Below the pieces are notes generated by a model. That model was not told the DNA's origin and did no database searches. It was given only the letters and a program-made list of their open reading frames with translations. A DNA stretch of 64,000 nt from Microcoleus sp. bin48.metabat.b7b8b9.023 (GTDB taxonomy: Bacteria; Cyanobacteriota; Cyanobacteriia; Cyanobacteriales; Microcoleaceae). A program made the position numbers and the translations under genes. Shown here one piece after another: positions 17,327 to 25,031 of this stretch (positions are counted from its first letter, which is position 1; the number at the start of each line of letters is the position of its first letter). The stretch is from NCBI RefSeq assembly GCF_013299185.1, contig NZ_JAAFKG010000001.1:1-64000 (forward strand), written 5' to 3'.

Positions 17327-17354
17327 GTGTGTTGAAATGCGGGGCGGCTGGATT

Positions 17355-17379
17355 TTTGGGTTTTTCTAGAAAACCCAAA
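17355..17379 (+). terminator. Hairpin between the RNA candidate and the next gene
   Basis: TTTGGGTTTT (17355-17364) pairs perfectly with AAAACCCAAA (17370-17379) around TCTAG. It could end the upstream RNA or act as a leader structure; the AGGAG of the next gene (17383-17387) begins three bases beyond it. Confidence 0.45.
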
Positions 17380-17395
17380 GTCAGGAGAACATAAT

Positions 17396-17686
17396 ATGTC
17401 ACAGGAATTCGTGCCCGACGAAAACGAATCTGTTAGCGAAGCCCTCGAAGAGGATTGTCAAAATTCGGATCCAACAGCCATATCCGAACAGGATATTGTG
17501 GTGGTAACGGTTGTGGGTTCGCCCCAGGGTGTCAGGGAAACGATTCTCACTTTGTACCGATTGGGATTTGCCGAAGTTGGCGATTGGAGTCCCGTACAGC
17601 GCGCGGCAAATCCTGGCCAGGTGATGAGTGTACTGATTCGTCGGAAGCGGGCTGACGGTACACAGCCGAGAAAATCTGGGCGGTAA
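17396..17686 (+). CDS. Conserved small hypothetical protein
   Basis: A 96-residue acidic protein with AGGAG eight bases before the ATG. The N-terminal third is acidic and probably disordered. The rest (IVVVTVVGSPQGVRETILTL, then YRLGFAEVGDWSPVQ) alternates strand and helix and looks like a small alpha/beta domain. The C-terminus is basic (RRKRADGTQPRKSGR). No family name is recognised. It follows the RNA candidate closely and may be read through from it. Confidence 0.7.
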   Translation: MSQEFVPDENESVSEALEEDCQNSDPTAISEQDIVVVTVVGSPQGVRETILTLYRLGFAEVGDWSPVQRAANPGQVMSVLIRRKRADGTQPRKSGR

Positions 17687-17727
17687 GTTGCAAGGTTAAG
17701 TCCTTTTTAGGGCTTACGCATCGGGCC

Positions 17728-17884
17728 TAGAAACCGGGTTTTTTCGAGAAGACGCGTTGTGATTCGCAGATTTGGCAAAAAACCCGGTTTCTTTAGTCCC
17801 AGCGCGCCCGAGTCTTCAGAAACCGGGTTTTTTCGAGAATACGCGTTAAAGCACGCAGATTTGGGAAAAAACCCGGTTTCTTTG
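17728..17884. repeat. Two AACCGGGTTTTTT palindrome pairs
   Basis: GAAACCGGGTTTTTTCGAGAA appears (in part) at 17730 and 17820, each followed about 40 bases later by AAAAAACCCGGTTTCTTT (17775 and 17866). The two pairs are about 90 bp apart and similar throughout, so they form a tandem duplication of a hairpin-forming unit between convergent genes. Confidence 0.75.
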
Positions 17885-17923
17885 GTCGAAGTGTGTAACT
17901 TATGTCTGAATTTATGAATAATT

Positions 17924-18709
17924 TTAGGGTAAAAGTAAGAGACTGGCGATCGCGGGCAACAATTTACTGCAAGCTTCCACCAACGTCGCCGCACTCGGTA
18001 AACTAGCAATAGTCCCTTTGAGAATCTTCATTGCCGTTTTCCCCGCCTTTTGCATTGTGCTTTCTTGGGGATTTTGCCCTACTTCTGCCAAAGTTTTTAC
18101 CTGTTCCAAGGCTTCAGCTTTATCATCATCAGATAAATTAGTGTCAGCTTCGATCGCGCTTTGTAACTCAGTCAACAATTCTTTGATTTCCGGTTGGTCG
18201 CTTTGAAGAGAGGCTGGTAGCTGGCCGATCGCGTTGGTAACTGTACCGCTGATCTCGCCTATGTTCAATGTTGATCCAGTAACATTTCCCCCAACATTGA
18301 TATTTTTGCTGCTACTGTCAGTCATAGATTTACTTTCTGATGTGGTGTTCACTTCTATATTATTATAGATTACTCTTTCTGCGGAAGCCATACTAAGTTT
18401 TCTTAAATATGCGATTTGTTCGCGATAGTCTTGAATTTTACTGTCTTTAACAGCGATTGCTTGGCGACAGTCTTGAATTTTACTGTTTTTAGCATCGATT
18501 GCTTGGCGACAGTCTTGAATTTCCTTGTCTTTAGCAGCGACTGCTTGGAGATAGTCTTGAATTTCCTTGTCTTTAGCAGCGATTTCTTGGAGATAGTCTT
18601 GAATTTCCTTGTCTTTAGCAGCGATTTCTAATTTGTGTTTTTGCCTTAATTCTCTAATTTTTGCTTCACACTTTTGTTTCAGCCGAGCCAGTGCTTCCTC
18701 ATTTGACAT
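17924..18709 (-). CDS. Coiled-coil protein with GGNVTGSTLNIG module
   Basis: A 261-residue protein of unrecognised function. Residues about 1-100 are a coiled coil built from five 14-residue repeats of the AAKDKEIQDYLQ type, encoded by 42-bp units (about 18423-18640). It ends in YREQIAYLRKL. Residues about 130-160 are a beta-rich stretch (NINVGGNVTGSTLNIGEISG, TVTNAIGQLP). A helical domain (about 165-255) begins EIKELLTELQSAIEAD and ends CSKLLPAIASLLLLP. The last two parts recur in the next gene upstream (18725-19420), and the beta stretch again at the end of 19603-21402. The start lies 15 bases after the upstream stop, so they are one operon. Confidence 0.8.
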   Translation of the reverse strand: MSNEEALARLKQKCEAKIRELRQKHKLEIAAKDKEIQDYLQEIAAKDKEIQDYLQAVAAKDKEIQDCRQAIDAKNSKIQDCRQAIAVKDSKIQDYREQIAYLRKLSMASAERVIYNNIEVNTTSESKSMTDSSSKNINVGGNVTGSTLNIGEISGTVTNAIGQLPASLQSDQPEIKELLTELQSAIEADTNLSDDDKAEALEQVKTLAEVGQNPQESTMQKAGKTAMKILKGTIASLPSAATLVEACSKLLPAIASLLLLP

Positions 18710-18724
18710 AAACTAAAAAGAAAT

Positions 18725-19420
18725 TTATTCTGGCTTGTTGTCTTGGCTGGAATTAATCACGATCGGATTTTTAGCCAACTTGACAGTCAGTTCTCTCAAA
18801 AAAGCTATTTCCTCACGATACGTCTCTATTTGAGCATCTTTTGCTTTGAGTTCGGCTTGATATCTTTCTTCGACTGCTTTTATTGAAAGTTGGTAGTATT
18901 TCAACAATTGATCTATCACTAATTGAAACAGCCCAGGTGAGTTAGGTAACTGATTAAGATTAGTGGTAAGTTTGCTGCTGATTTCATCTAACTGCAAGGA
19001 TGCGGACTCATCAAAAGTTTCAATCGCAGGCAACAATTTACTGCAAGCTTCTACCAAAGTCGCCGCACTAGGTAAACTAGCAATAATGCCTTTCAGAATT
19101 TTCATTGCGGTTTTCCCCGCCTTTTGCATTGTGCTTTTTTGGGGATTTTTCCCTACTTCAGCCAAAGTTTTTACCTGTTCCAATGCTTCAGCTTTATCAT
19201 CATCAGATAAATCAGTTTCAGCCTCGATCGCGCTTTGTAACTCAGTCAACAATTCTTTGATTCCCGGCTTGTCACTTTGAAGAGAGGCTGGTAGCTGGTT
19301 AATCGTGTTGGTAAGTATACCGCTGATCTCGTCTATGTTCAATGTTGACCAAATAGTATGCCCAGCGAACCCAGCAATAAAGTCTCCCCCAACCTGAATA
19401 TTTTTGCTGCTGTCACTCAT
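18725..19420 (-). CDS. Paralogue with shared module and C-terminal coiled coil
   Basis: A 231-residue protein. Residues 1-115 repeat the beta-rich and helical module of the downstream gene almost unchanged (ASLQSDKPGIKELLTELQSA, CSKLLPAI), but with a 10-residue insert (DFIAGFAGHTIW). The C-terminal half differs: a linker, then a coiled coil (ERYQAELKAKDAQIETYREEI) ending IAFLREL, which resembles the coiled-coil end at the N-terminus of the neighbour. Domain order is thus swapped between the two. Its ATG matches an internal methionine of the neighbour and is preceded by an in-frame TAA, so the ancestral N-terminal coiled coil has been cut off. Confidence 0.8.
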   Translation of the reverse strand: MSDSSKNIQVGGDFIAGFAGHTIWSTLNIDEISGILTNTINQLPASLQSDKPGIKELLTELQSAIEAETDLSDDDKAEALEQVKTLAEVGKNPQKSTMQKAGKTAMKILKGIIASLPSAATLVEACSKLLPAIETFDESASLQLDEISSKLTTNLNQLPNSPGLFQLVIDQLLKYYQLSIKAVEERYQAELKAKDAQIETYREEIAFLRELTVKLAKNPIVINSSQDNKPE

Positions 19421-19422
19421 AG

Positions 19423-19590
19423 CTTTACTCTCTTATGTAGATTTCACTTTTATATTATTATAGATTACTCTTTCTACGAAAGCCATATTAAGTTTTCTTA
19501 AATATGCGATTTGTTCGCGACTGTCTTGGAATTTATTATTTTTAACAGCGATTTCTAATTTATGTCTTTGCCTAAATTATCTAATTGTTG
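19423..19590 (-). pseudogene. Detached N-terminal coiled-coil relic
   Basis: On the minus strand this reads a decayed copy of the neighbour's N-terminal part: FQDSREQIAYLRKLNMAFVE, then RVIYNNIKVKST and a TAA in frame directly before ESKAMSDSSKN. The equivalent in the 17924-18709 gene is YREQIAYLRKLSMASAERVI without the stop. DNA similarity is obvious over roughly 150 bases. Confidence 0.75.
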
Positions 19591-19602
19591 AGTAGACTCT
19601 AG

Positions 19603-21402
19603 CTATTCGTTATTCGTGTTGGTAACTGTACCTTCTATATTACCTATATTCAACGTTGACCCGATCGCATCTCTAGCCACATTGAGGTTACTGCTTTTAT
19701 TTCCCGTGGAGTTACTCTCTGCTGTAGCTTTAACTTCTATGGTAACAGGTTTAGCAGCCTGTTGTATAGCGAGTCCTTCAAGAAAAGTTATACGCTTGTC
19801 TGTCTCTTCTAATCTTACCGCCATGAGTTCATAACGTTGTGTAAAATTTCTATGAATATGCTCCTTATTAGCATCTGGTGGTACGCTAACTTTGACAACA
19901 ATGACTCCATCGCCTTTATCTTCCATACCCTTAATATTAAGTTTCATGCCTTCATTTTCCACTTGCAATTGGTTGAATACAGTACCAAACGCTTTCCAGT
20001 CAATGCCGTTGCGAAAAATTAGATCGATGGTATTCAAAACCTTCTCAAACAGTTTGGTAAATTGTCCTGGTGCAAATTCGCCACTGCTGGGGCAGCGTTC
20101 GCGATCGTCAGTCCCCGGTTTGGGATTTTCCAAGCGATAAACAAACCGACAATCAACGCGATCGAGCTTTGTATTAGCGTCAATGTTCCAAGCTTCCAAA
20201 CAAGCACCTGTAAAATAAGCTGCTGTAAAATCTGTTGCCAAAGCTTGAGTTTCAGTGAGGTTTGCCCATTCCAAATTAGCTTGATGCAAAGTTGCTTCGC
20301 TGATGTTAGCCTGCTTGAGATTAGCCTCATTGAGATTAACGCCTGTCAAGTTTGCTCCTTGGAGATTCGCACCAACATAGGATTTTTTGTAGCCATTGCT
20401 AGTGATGAGTAATTCTCGGATGCGGGTATCAGCTAATATCGAATTACCGACTCGCGCGCGATCGAGTTTTTCTGTATTGCGGAAGCAAGTGCGAGTGAGA
20501 TTGGCTGTTCTAAAATCTGTACTTTTGAGGGTTGCTTCAGTGAAATTGGCATCAGTTAAATCGGCATTGCGAAAGCTAGTGCCACCCGTAGCGGCAAAGA
20601 CAATGGCAACGGTGCGAATCAAGGCCTGTTTCTCATCCCCCGCCAGCGCACGCCAAGCAACGTAAATACCTAGTGCTACCACTGCCACTGCGACTGCGAC
20701 TGCGACTGCCCCTGCGACTGGCACTGTCACCGCCGCTGCCCCTACGACTGCCACTGCGACTGCCATTGCGACTGCCACTGCCACTGCCACTGCTCCGGCT
20801 ACTGCCCCAGCCACTGCCCCGGCCACTGCTACTGCCACCACTGCCATTGCCGCTGTCACTGCCGCTGCCCCGGCCCCGGCCACTGCCCCTGTCACTACTG
20901 CTGCCCCTGTCCCTGTCCCTGTGGCTGCCACTGCCACTGCCGCTGCCCCTGCGGCTGTCGCTGGCACTGCTGCTGCCGCTGCCCCTAGACCTTGGCGGAT
21001 AGTAGCTATAAATAAGATTGCCAAAACTATCAACACAACTACACTGGGAAAAATGGTGTATTGTTTGATGTTATCTGAGGTGAAAAAAAATGCTACCCAA
21101 AAACTAGCAAGGATTAATATCAATCCTGATATTGCCGATAGAAATAGCGAGATAGTTACTAGAAAAATTGTCCAGCGACGTTGGAGCCCTGCTTTGGCAC
21201 GGGTGAAGTCAGCTTCTTTGAGGATGGCATTGGTGAAGTTTGCGCCTCGGATGTCTGCACCGATGAATTTTGCACCTGTGAGGTTTTGACCTTTGAAGTT
21301 GCGGCCTCGGAGATTTTTACCGGAGAAGTCTTGGGGCATGACTTTACGCAGGGAGATAGTGGCTATTTTTTCATTGCGATGCTGTGGCGATGACCCTGAC
21401 AA
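19603..21402 (-). CDS. Pentapeptide-repeat membrane protein with Ala/Val-rich segment
   Basis: A 599-residue protein. Two pentapeptide-repeat blocks (about 25-65, NLRGRNFKGQNLTGAKF; about 275-385, NADLTDANFTEATLKS and ANLQGANLTGVNLNEA) flank a membrane region: two helices at about 77-105 and 115-140, then about 110 residues almost only Ala, Val, Gly, Thr and Met. The C-terminal 200 residues are soluble and end in the same STLNIGNIEGTVTN motif as the two downstream genes. The frame starts at a TTG; an ATG at 21339 (MPQDFSGKNL) is an alternative. The partner role with the downstream coiled-coil proteins is inferred from the shared motif and adjacency. The function is unknown. Confidence 0.85.
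   Translation of the reverse strand: MSGSSPQHRNEKIATISLRKVMPQDFSGKNLRGRNFKGQNLTGAKFIGADIRGANFTNAILKEADFTRAKAGLQRRWTIFLVTISLFLSAISGLILILASFWVAFFFTSDNIKQYTIFPSVVVLIVLAILFIATIRQGLGAAAAAVPATAAGAAAVAVAATGTGTGAAVVTGAVAGAGAAAVTAAMAVVAVAVAGAVAGAVAGAVAVAVAVAMAVAVAVVGAAAVTVPVAGAVAVAVAVAVVALGIYVAWRALAGDEKQALIRTVAIVFAATGGTSFRNADLTDANFTEATLKSTDFRTANLTRTCFRNTEKLDRARVGNSILADTRIRELLITSNGYKKSYVGANLQGANLTGVNLNEANLKQANISEATLHQANLEWANLTETQALATDFTAAYFTGACLEAWNIDANTKLDRVDCRFVYRLENPKPGTDDRERCPSSGEFAPGQFTKLFEKVLNTIDLIFRNGIDWKAFGTVFNQLQVENEGMKLNIKGMEDKGDGVIVVKVSVPPDANKEHIHRNFTQRYELMAVRLEETDKRITFLEGLAIQQAAKPVTIEVKATAESNSTGNKSSNLNVARDAIGSTLNIGNIEGTVTNTNNE
20673..20993. repeat. (ACTGCC/ACTGCG)n low-complexity coding repeat
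   Basis: About 320 bp made of ACTGCC, ACTGCG, CCTGCG and similar hexamers. On the minus strand it encodes the Ala/Val/Gly run of the pentapeptide protein. The 3-bp periodicity keeps all frames open, which also produces spurious Leu/Pro-rich frames on the plus strand. Confidence 0.85.
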
Positions 21403-21458
21403 AATTTTATTTTAACAACGAATCTGGCAGATCAAACAGGACTTACGCACTCCGACAA

Positions 21459-21521
21459 AGAAACCGGGTTTTTCTGAATCTGCGGGCTGCAACGTGTCTT
21501 TTCGTAAAAAACCCGGTTTCT
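21459..21521. repeat. AAACCGGGTTT palindrome pair
   Basis: AAAGAAACCGGGTTTTTCTG near 21458 faces AAAAAACCCGGTTTCTGA at about 21506-21523. The pair lies in the gap between the pentapeptide gene and the DUF433 genes and can form a long hairpin. Confidence 0.75.
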
Positions 21522-21547
21522 GAGCCCCAATGTAAATTTTATTAAAG

Positions 21548-21835
21548 CTAGCCTGCCCTATGTTCGGCTTGCAATCGCTGATATTCAGCTAATTCCGCTG
21601 CTAAATCTGCCTCTATTTCATTGCGATTAGCATGATAGTAAGATAAGGCTGCATAGACTTGCGCCAAGTTTAAATACGGAATCTCTTCGAGTATTTCTTC
21701 TACACTCAGTCCTTGTTGATTCCAAACGGCAATTTGAGCGATAGAAATTCTGGTTCCCGCAATTCGGGGCCGCCCTCCACAGGTTTCAGGCGTACTGACA
21801 ACCAGCGTGCCAATGTGGATCGCAGTTGTTGACAT
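21548..21835 (-). CDS. DUF433 protein
   Basis: A 95-residue DUF433 protein with the diagnostic TPETCGGRPRIAGTRISIAQ, then the helical part LSVEEILEEIPYLNLAQVYAAL and a charged tail (ANRNEIEADLAAELAEYQRL). The ATG lies nine bases after the stop of another DUF433 gene. No DUF5615 toxin accompanies either gene. It is an antitoxin-like orphan; a DNA-binding regulatory role is possible. Confidence 0.88.
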   Translation of the reverse strand: MSTTAIHIGTLVVSTPETCGGRPRIAGTRISIAQIAVWNQQGLSVEEILEEIPYLNLAQVYAALSYYHANRNEIEADLAAELAEYQRLQAEHRAG

Positions 21836-21844
21836 ACTTACCTC

Positions 21845-22042
21845 TTAAGCAAAACTCAAACAAGCTAAAATATCCTGTTGCGTGAGATAGGGAAAATCAT
21901 CCAGAATTTCTTGATAAGTCATCCCAGATGCCAGATATTCCAACACGTCATAAACCGTAATTCTCATGCCACGAATACAGGGTTTGCCACCACGCTTCCC
22001 CGGTTCGATCGTCACGATCTTAGCGATGTCTTGTTCTGACAT
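21845..22042 (-). CDS. DUF433 protein (short)
   Basis: A 65-residue DUF433 protein: TIEPGKRGGKPCIRGMRITV, then YDVLEYLASGMTYQEILDDF and YLTQQDILACLSFA. It is complete at the short end of the family range. It is first in a two-gene DUF433 unit, preceded by GGGAAAATGTCATG with a GGGAAA ribosome-site candidate. The two proteins are divergent from each other, so this is not a recent duplication. Confidence 0.88.
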   Translation of the reverse strand: MSEQDIAKIVTIEPGKRGGKPCIRGMRITVYDVLEYLASGMTYQEILDDFPYLTQQDILACLSFA

Positions 22043-22135
22043 GACATTTTCCCTTTAGCTACTGTGTTCAATTCTAGCATCAGAAGATAGCGATCGCCCC
22101 GCAGATTCTCCTCTCGGACGATCGCACTTATGGCA

Positions 22136-22489
22136 TCAACCAACCGCAAACTCCGTAAATTTCCGTTTATAAGGAGCGTGAAACCCTAAAACAATATCGC
22201 TTTTAGGAATTCCTGCTGCCACTAAATCATCAACTATACACAAATCCGTCCAATCTTCTTCAACCCAAATTTTGCCATCTTTAATACGAAGATACATCGT
22301 AATGTGGCAGATCCGTTTTTTTCCCTCCCAACCAGAGCGAAACCACAGATATTGATCTCGTTCTTCGTCAAATGCAAGGCGGCTGTCTGTCTCTAATTCA
22401 TCTAGCGCCATCAGTCCCTTGACGCCGAGTTCATAATATTCAGTCAATATTTTTTCGATCGTACTCCGATAGTATTTTAGTTGATCCAT
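22136..22489 (-). CDS. xisI: XisI family protein (second copy)
   Basis: A 117-residue XisI homologue (MDQLKYYRSTIEKILTEYYE), with FDEERDQYLWFRSGWEGKKR containing the WEGxKRI core, and the typical end LGFHAPYKRKFTEFAVG. It overlaps the xisH gene by 13 bases, as in the pair at 7.9-8.7 kb. Sequence divergence from that copy is substantial, so they are separate lineages and not a local duplication. Confidence 0.92.
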   Translation of the reverse strand: MDQLKYYRSTIEKILTEYYELGVKGLMALDELETDSRLAFDEERDQYLWFRSGWEGKKRICHITMYLRIKDGKIWVEEDWTDLCIVDDLVAAGIPKSDIVLGFHAPYKRKFTEFAVG

Positions 22490-22893
22490 TGCAGGATTTC
22501 CTCCTTTTCCATTTCAACTACCATTAACAAAAGCTTATTTTCCTTAGTAATTAATTGTATCGATTTGCGTTGAAAAAAGTTTTTATAGACAACATCGTCA
22601 ATTGCTAAATACAGCTTGTATTCTGGCTCTGTGAGTTGAATCAGATTTCTGTAGACCATATATTGACCGAGTGCGCCGTGGAAATCATACATTAGCGATC
22701 GCCCAACAAAGCTCTTAATTTCAACAACTATCTTTTGTCCCTGACGTTGTGCTGCGATCGGCTTTTCTGCTGCTAAATCCGCATATAACTCGGCATCCTC
22801 ATATTTAATAAAGTATGGATCGGCCGTAATTGTCCAACCGTCTTTCAGTAAGGCATTTTTAACTTGGTTGTGGTAGATATCTTTAGCAGGCAT
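22477..22893 (-). CDS. xisH: XisH family protein (second copy)
   Basis: A 138-residue XisH homologue beginning MPAKDIYHNQVKNALLKDGW. The nuclease-like core is present as LYADLAAEK, then IVVEIKSFV (Asp...Glu-X-Lys). The length is identical to the first copy. It is followed by xisI in a 13-base overlap. The N-terminus is the best match in the window to the relic at 55939-56004. Confidence 0.92.
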   Translation of the reverse strand: MPAKDIYHNQVKNALLKDGWTITADPYFIKYEDAELYADLAAEKPIAAQRQGQKIVVEIKSFVGRSLMYDFHGALGQYMVYRNLIQLTEPEYKLYLAIDDVVYKNFFQRKSIQLITKENKLLLMVVEMEKEEILQWIN

Positions 22894-23203
22894 ACATTAA
22901 TCTGAGTTTTCAGCTACCTAAATTATAGTCATCTTGACGAGCATACTCCCATCCGTTAAATGCCGCCTGCGTCGTTACCGAGATCCCATGCGTTAAATCC
23001 CGTACATTGCGAGTAAGGCCGAACTTGCTTCTGCTATATCTTTTCGCCGATCGCCCCCCGCCATGCAATAATGATATGACTTGCACAAACACTCTATCAG
23101 TAGTGTCACCCTTGCCCGCATTACTACTACGGGTAGCGTCTCAAATCTTAATTTGTGCAAATTCCCAATTAAACCGGCTGTCGCTCTACACAATTTTCCC
23201 CTA

Positions 23204-24232
23204 ATGGCTGAAGTCCCCCAATCTCCCACAGAACTTGCCGAAGCCCTCAGAGGCTTGACAGATATCAATTTCCAATTACCAGATCCCGAAGACGAACAAA
23301 TACCAGACTTCGATTTTGACAATCAGGTTGACAATGCCTGGAAAGTGTGCGATCGTTTCGACTTACAAACCGACATCTGGCGCGGACAAATTCTCCGCAC
23401 AGTCAGAGATAGAGAAAAAAAAGGCGGCGACGGACGCGGTACCGGCTTCTTGAATTGGCTAAAAGAAAGAGAAATCAGCAAAAGTCAAGCCTATTCATTG
23501 ATAGAATTAGCTAAAAGTGCCGATACTCTAATCGAACAAGGAGATTTAGACCCAGAATCCATTAGGAACTTCAGCAAAAGAGCCTTTGTAGAAACGGCTA
23601 AAGCATCTCCAGAAGTACAGCAAATGGTAACAGATGCGGCAGGAAAGGGCGATCGCATTACCCGCCGCGAAGTCAAACAACTATCCGATGAATGGATGGC
23701 AATGAACTCCGATTTATTGCCAGAAGAAGTCAAAGAAAAAGCATCTAGCGGTTCTCTTCCTTCCCGCTATCTGGCTCCTTTAGTCAAGGAAATGGAGAAA
23801 CTCTCCCCATCTCACCAAAGCGAAATTCAAAAAGAAGTAGCAGAAAATCCCGACGTAGATACTGTCAAACAGCTAACTTCCGACGCCAAGAATTTATCGA
23901 AATATCTCGATGCGGCCGCCCAAGTCCAAGCTCTCAACCAGTCTCACCTAGACATGGAAATGGCTTTGGAAGAATCTTTGCGAGTCGGCTGTTTGGGAAC
24001 CACCGCCGATGTTGTCAAACAAGCTGCCTTGCTAGAACAAACTGTAGTCAAACTCTACACTGTTTGGAAGCGTTTAGGAAGTTTGGCAGATAGATTGTAC
24101 GTGGATACAGGAGCAAGCACACCAAATTTACGCTTACTTTTGGGATGCTTGGACAGTCTTTCGGGAGAAAAGATTGAAGTGGATTTCGGCGATGGAGAAC
24201 GCTCGATTCGCTTGCAAATTATCAGCGAATAG
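23204..24232 (+). CDS. Conserved hypothetical protein with ParB-like HTH region
   Basis: A 342-residue protein when started at the ATG 23204 (MAEVPQSPTELAEALRGLTD); the open frame extends upstream to 23081 but those codons look non-coding. Residues about 75-150 (FLNWLKEREISKSQAYSLIE, then LAKSADTL) resemble the helix-turn-helix part of ParB/KorB-type or DUF3102-like DNA-binding proteins. The remainder is helical and probably coiled. The C-terminus has a beta segment (IEVDFGDGERSIRLQIISE). The last 27 bases of the gene are the start of a 108-bp unit repeated four times downstream. A DNA-related role is inferred; the family is not firmly named. Confidence 0.72.
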   Translation: MAEVPQSPTELAEALRGLTDINFQLPDPEDEQIPDFDFDNQVDNAWKVCDRFDLQTDIWRGQILRTVRDREKKGGDGRGTGFLNWLKEREISKSQAYSLIELAKSADTLIEQGDLDPESIRNFSKRAFVETAKASPEVQQMVTDAAGKGDRITRREVKQLSDEWMAMNSDLLPEEVKEKASSGSLPSRYLAPLVKEMEKLSPSHQSEIQKEVAENPDVDTVKQLTSDAKNLSKYLDAAAQVQALNQSHLDMEMALEESLRVGCLGTTADVVKQAALLEQTVVKLYTVWKRLGSLADRLYVDTGASTPNLRLLLGCLDSLSGEKIEVDFGDGERSIRLQIISE

Positions 24233-24636
24233 CTCAACCTTGACCTGGGTTCGTAGTGAGGACTTTAGTCCTCTCCAAATGCGGACTAAAGTCCTCACTA
24301 CGAACCAAATCTGATTCGCTTGCAAATTATCAGCGAATAGCTCAACCTTGACCTGGGTTCCTAGTGAGGACTTTAGTCCTCTCCAAATGCGGACTAAAGT
24401 CCTCACTACGAACCAAATCTGATTCGCTTGCAAATTATTAGCGAATAGCTCAACCTTGACCTGGGTTCCTAGTGAGGACTTTAGTCCTCTCCAAATGCGG
24501 ACTAAAGTCCTCACTACGAACCAAATCTGATTCGCTTGCAAATTATTAGCGAATAGCTCAACCTTGACCTGGGTTCCTAGTGAGGACTTTAGTCCTCTCC
24601 AAATGCGGACTAAAGTCCTCACTACGAACCAAATCT
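24205..24636. repeat. Four tandem copies of a 108-bp unit
   Basis: Units start at 24205, 24313, 24421 and 24529. Each has GATTCGCTTGCAAATTATCA (or TTA) then GCGAATAG, which is the end of the upstream gene including its stop, followed by an inverted repeat of the GTAGTGAGGACTTTAGTCC type. Copies 1 and 2 have ATCAGCG, copies 3 and 4 ATTAGCG; copy 1 has GTTCGTAG, the others GTTCCTAG. Since 108 is a multiple of three, a spurious repetitive frame opens on the minus strand. It looks like recent stepwise amplification. Confidence 0.95.
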
Positions 24637-24650
24637 GCGTCAATCCCTGT

Positions 24651-24917
24651 TTATCTGCGGTTAAAATTTCTGATTTTGTTCCAAAGATAGCGCGGATTCA
24701 AATAACGCCGATATTTGGTAACTACTTCTTTCCCCAAAATTACCACGCTCAGCCAAAAACAAACTTCGGCTAGCACAGCTAAAACAACATCTATTTGTGT
24801 TTTTTCGGCGATGCTCAGCGGTAGGAATGGTACAACAAACAAGATTGCCAGCCAGGGCAAAAAAGATGCAATAAATAAAAACCAACCCAGCTTTTGCAGA
24901 TTCTGCATAGATTTCAT
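24651..24917 (-). CDS. Small membrane protein, transporter-suffix type
   Basis: An 88-residue protein with two transmembrane helices (about 9-33, LGWFLFIASFLPWLAILFVV; about 40-65, VVLAVLAEVCFWLSVVILGK). A basic end (KYRRYLNPRYLWNKIRNFNRR) probably stays in the cytoplasm. The SFLPWLAILFVVPFLPLS stretch and GKEVV..YRRYL match small proteins annotated as transporter suffix domain. The function is unknown. Confidence 0.75.
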   Translation of the reverse strand: MKSMQNLQKLGWFLFIASFLPWLAILFVVPFLPLSIAEKTQIDVVLAVLAEVCFWLSVVILGKEVVTKYRRYLNPRYLWNKIRNFNRR

Positions 24918-25031
24918 TTACTGGATAATTTTATATTGCACGGCGGTAGCCCTAACTGAAATTATAGAGAAAGTCTCGCCAAAGTCTCCAAGTATCTAGA
25001 AATTATCTGCATTAATCTATAGCAGATACAT

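Noticed and set aside
20673-21002. Leu/Pro-rich frame on the plus strand
   Set aside because: It is the complement of the Ala/Val hexamer repeat of the pentapeptide gene.
24205-24636. CRISPR-like array
   Set aside because: The units are contiguous 108-bp copies with no unique spacers, and no cas genes are near.
24134-24643. A repetitive 169-codon frame on the minus strand
   Set aside because: It is produced by the 108-bp tandem repeat, whose length is a multiple of three; no start site and no protein character.
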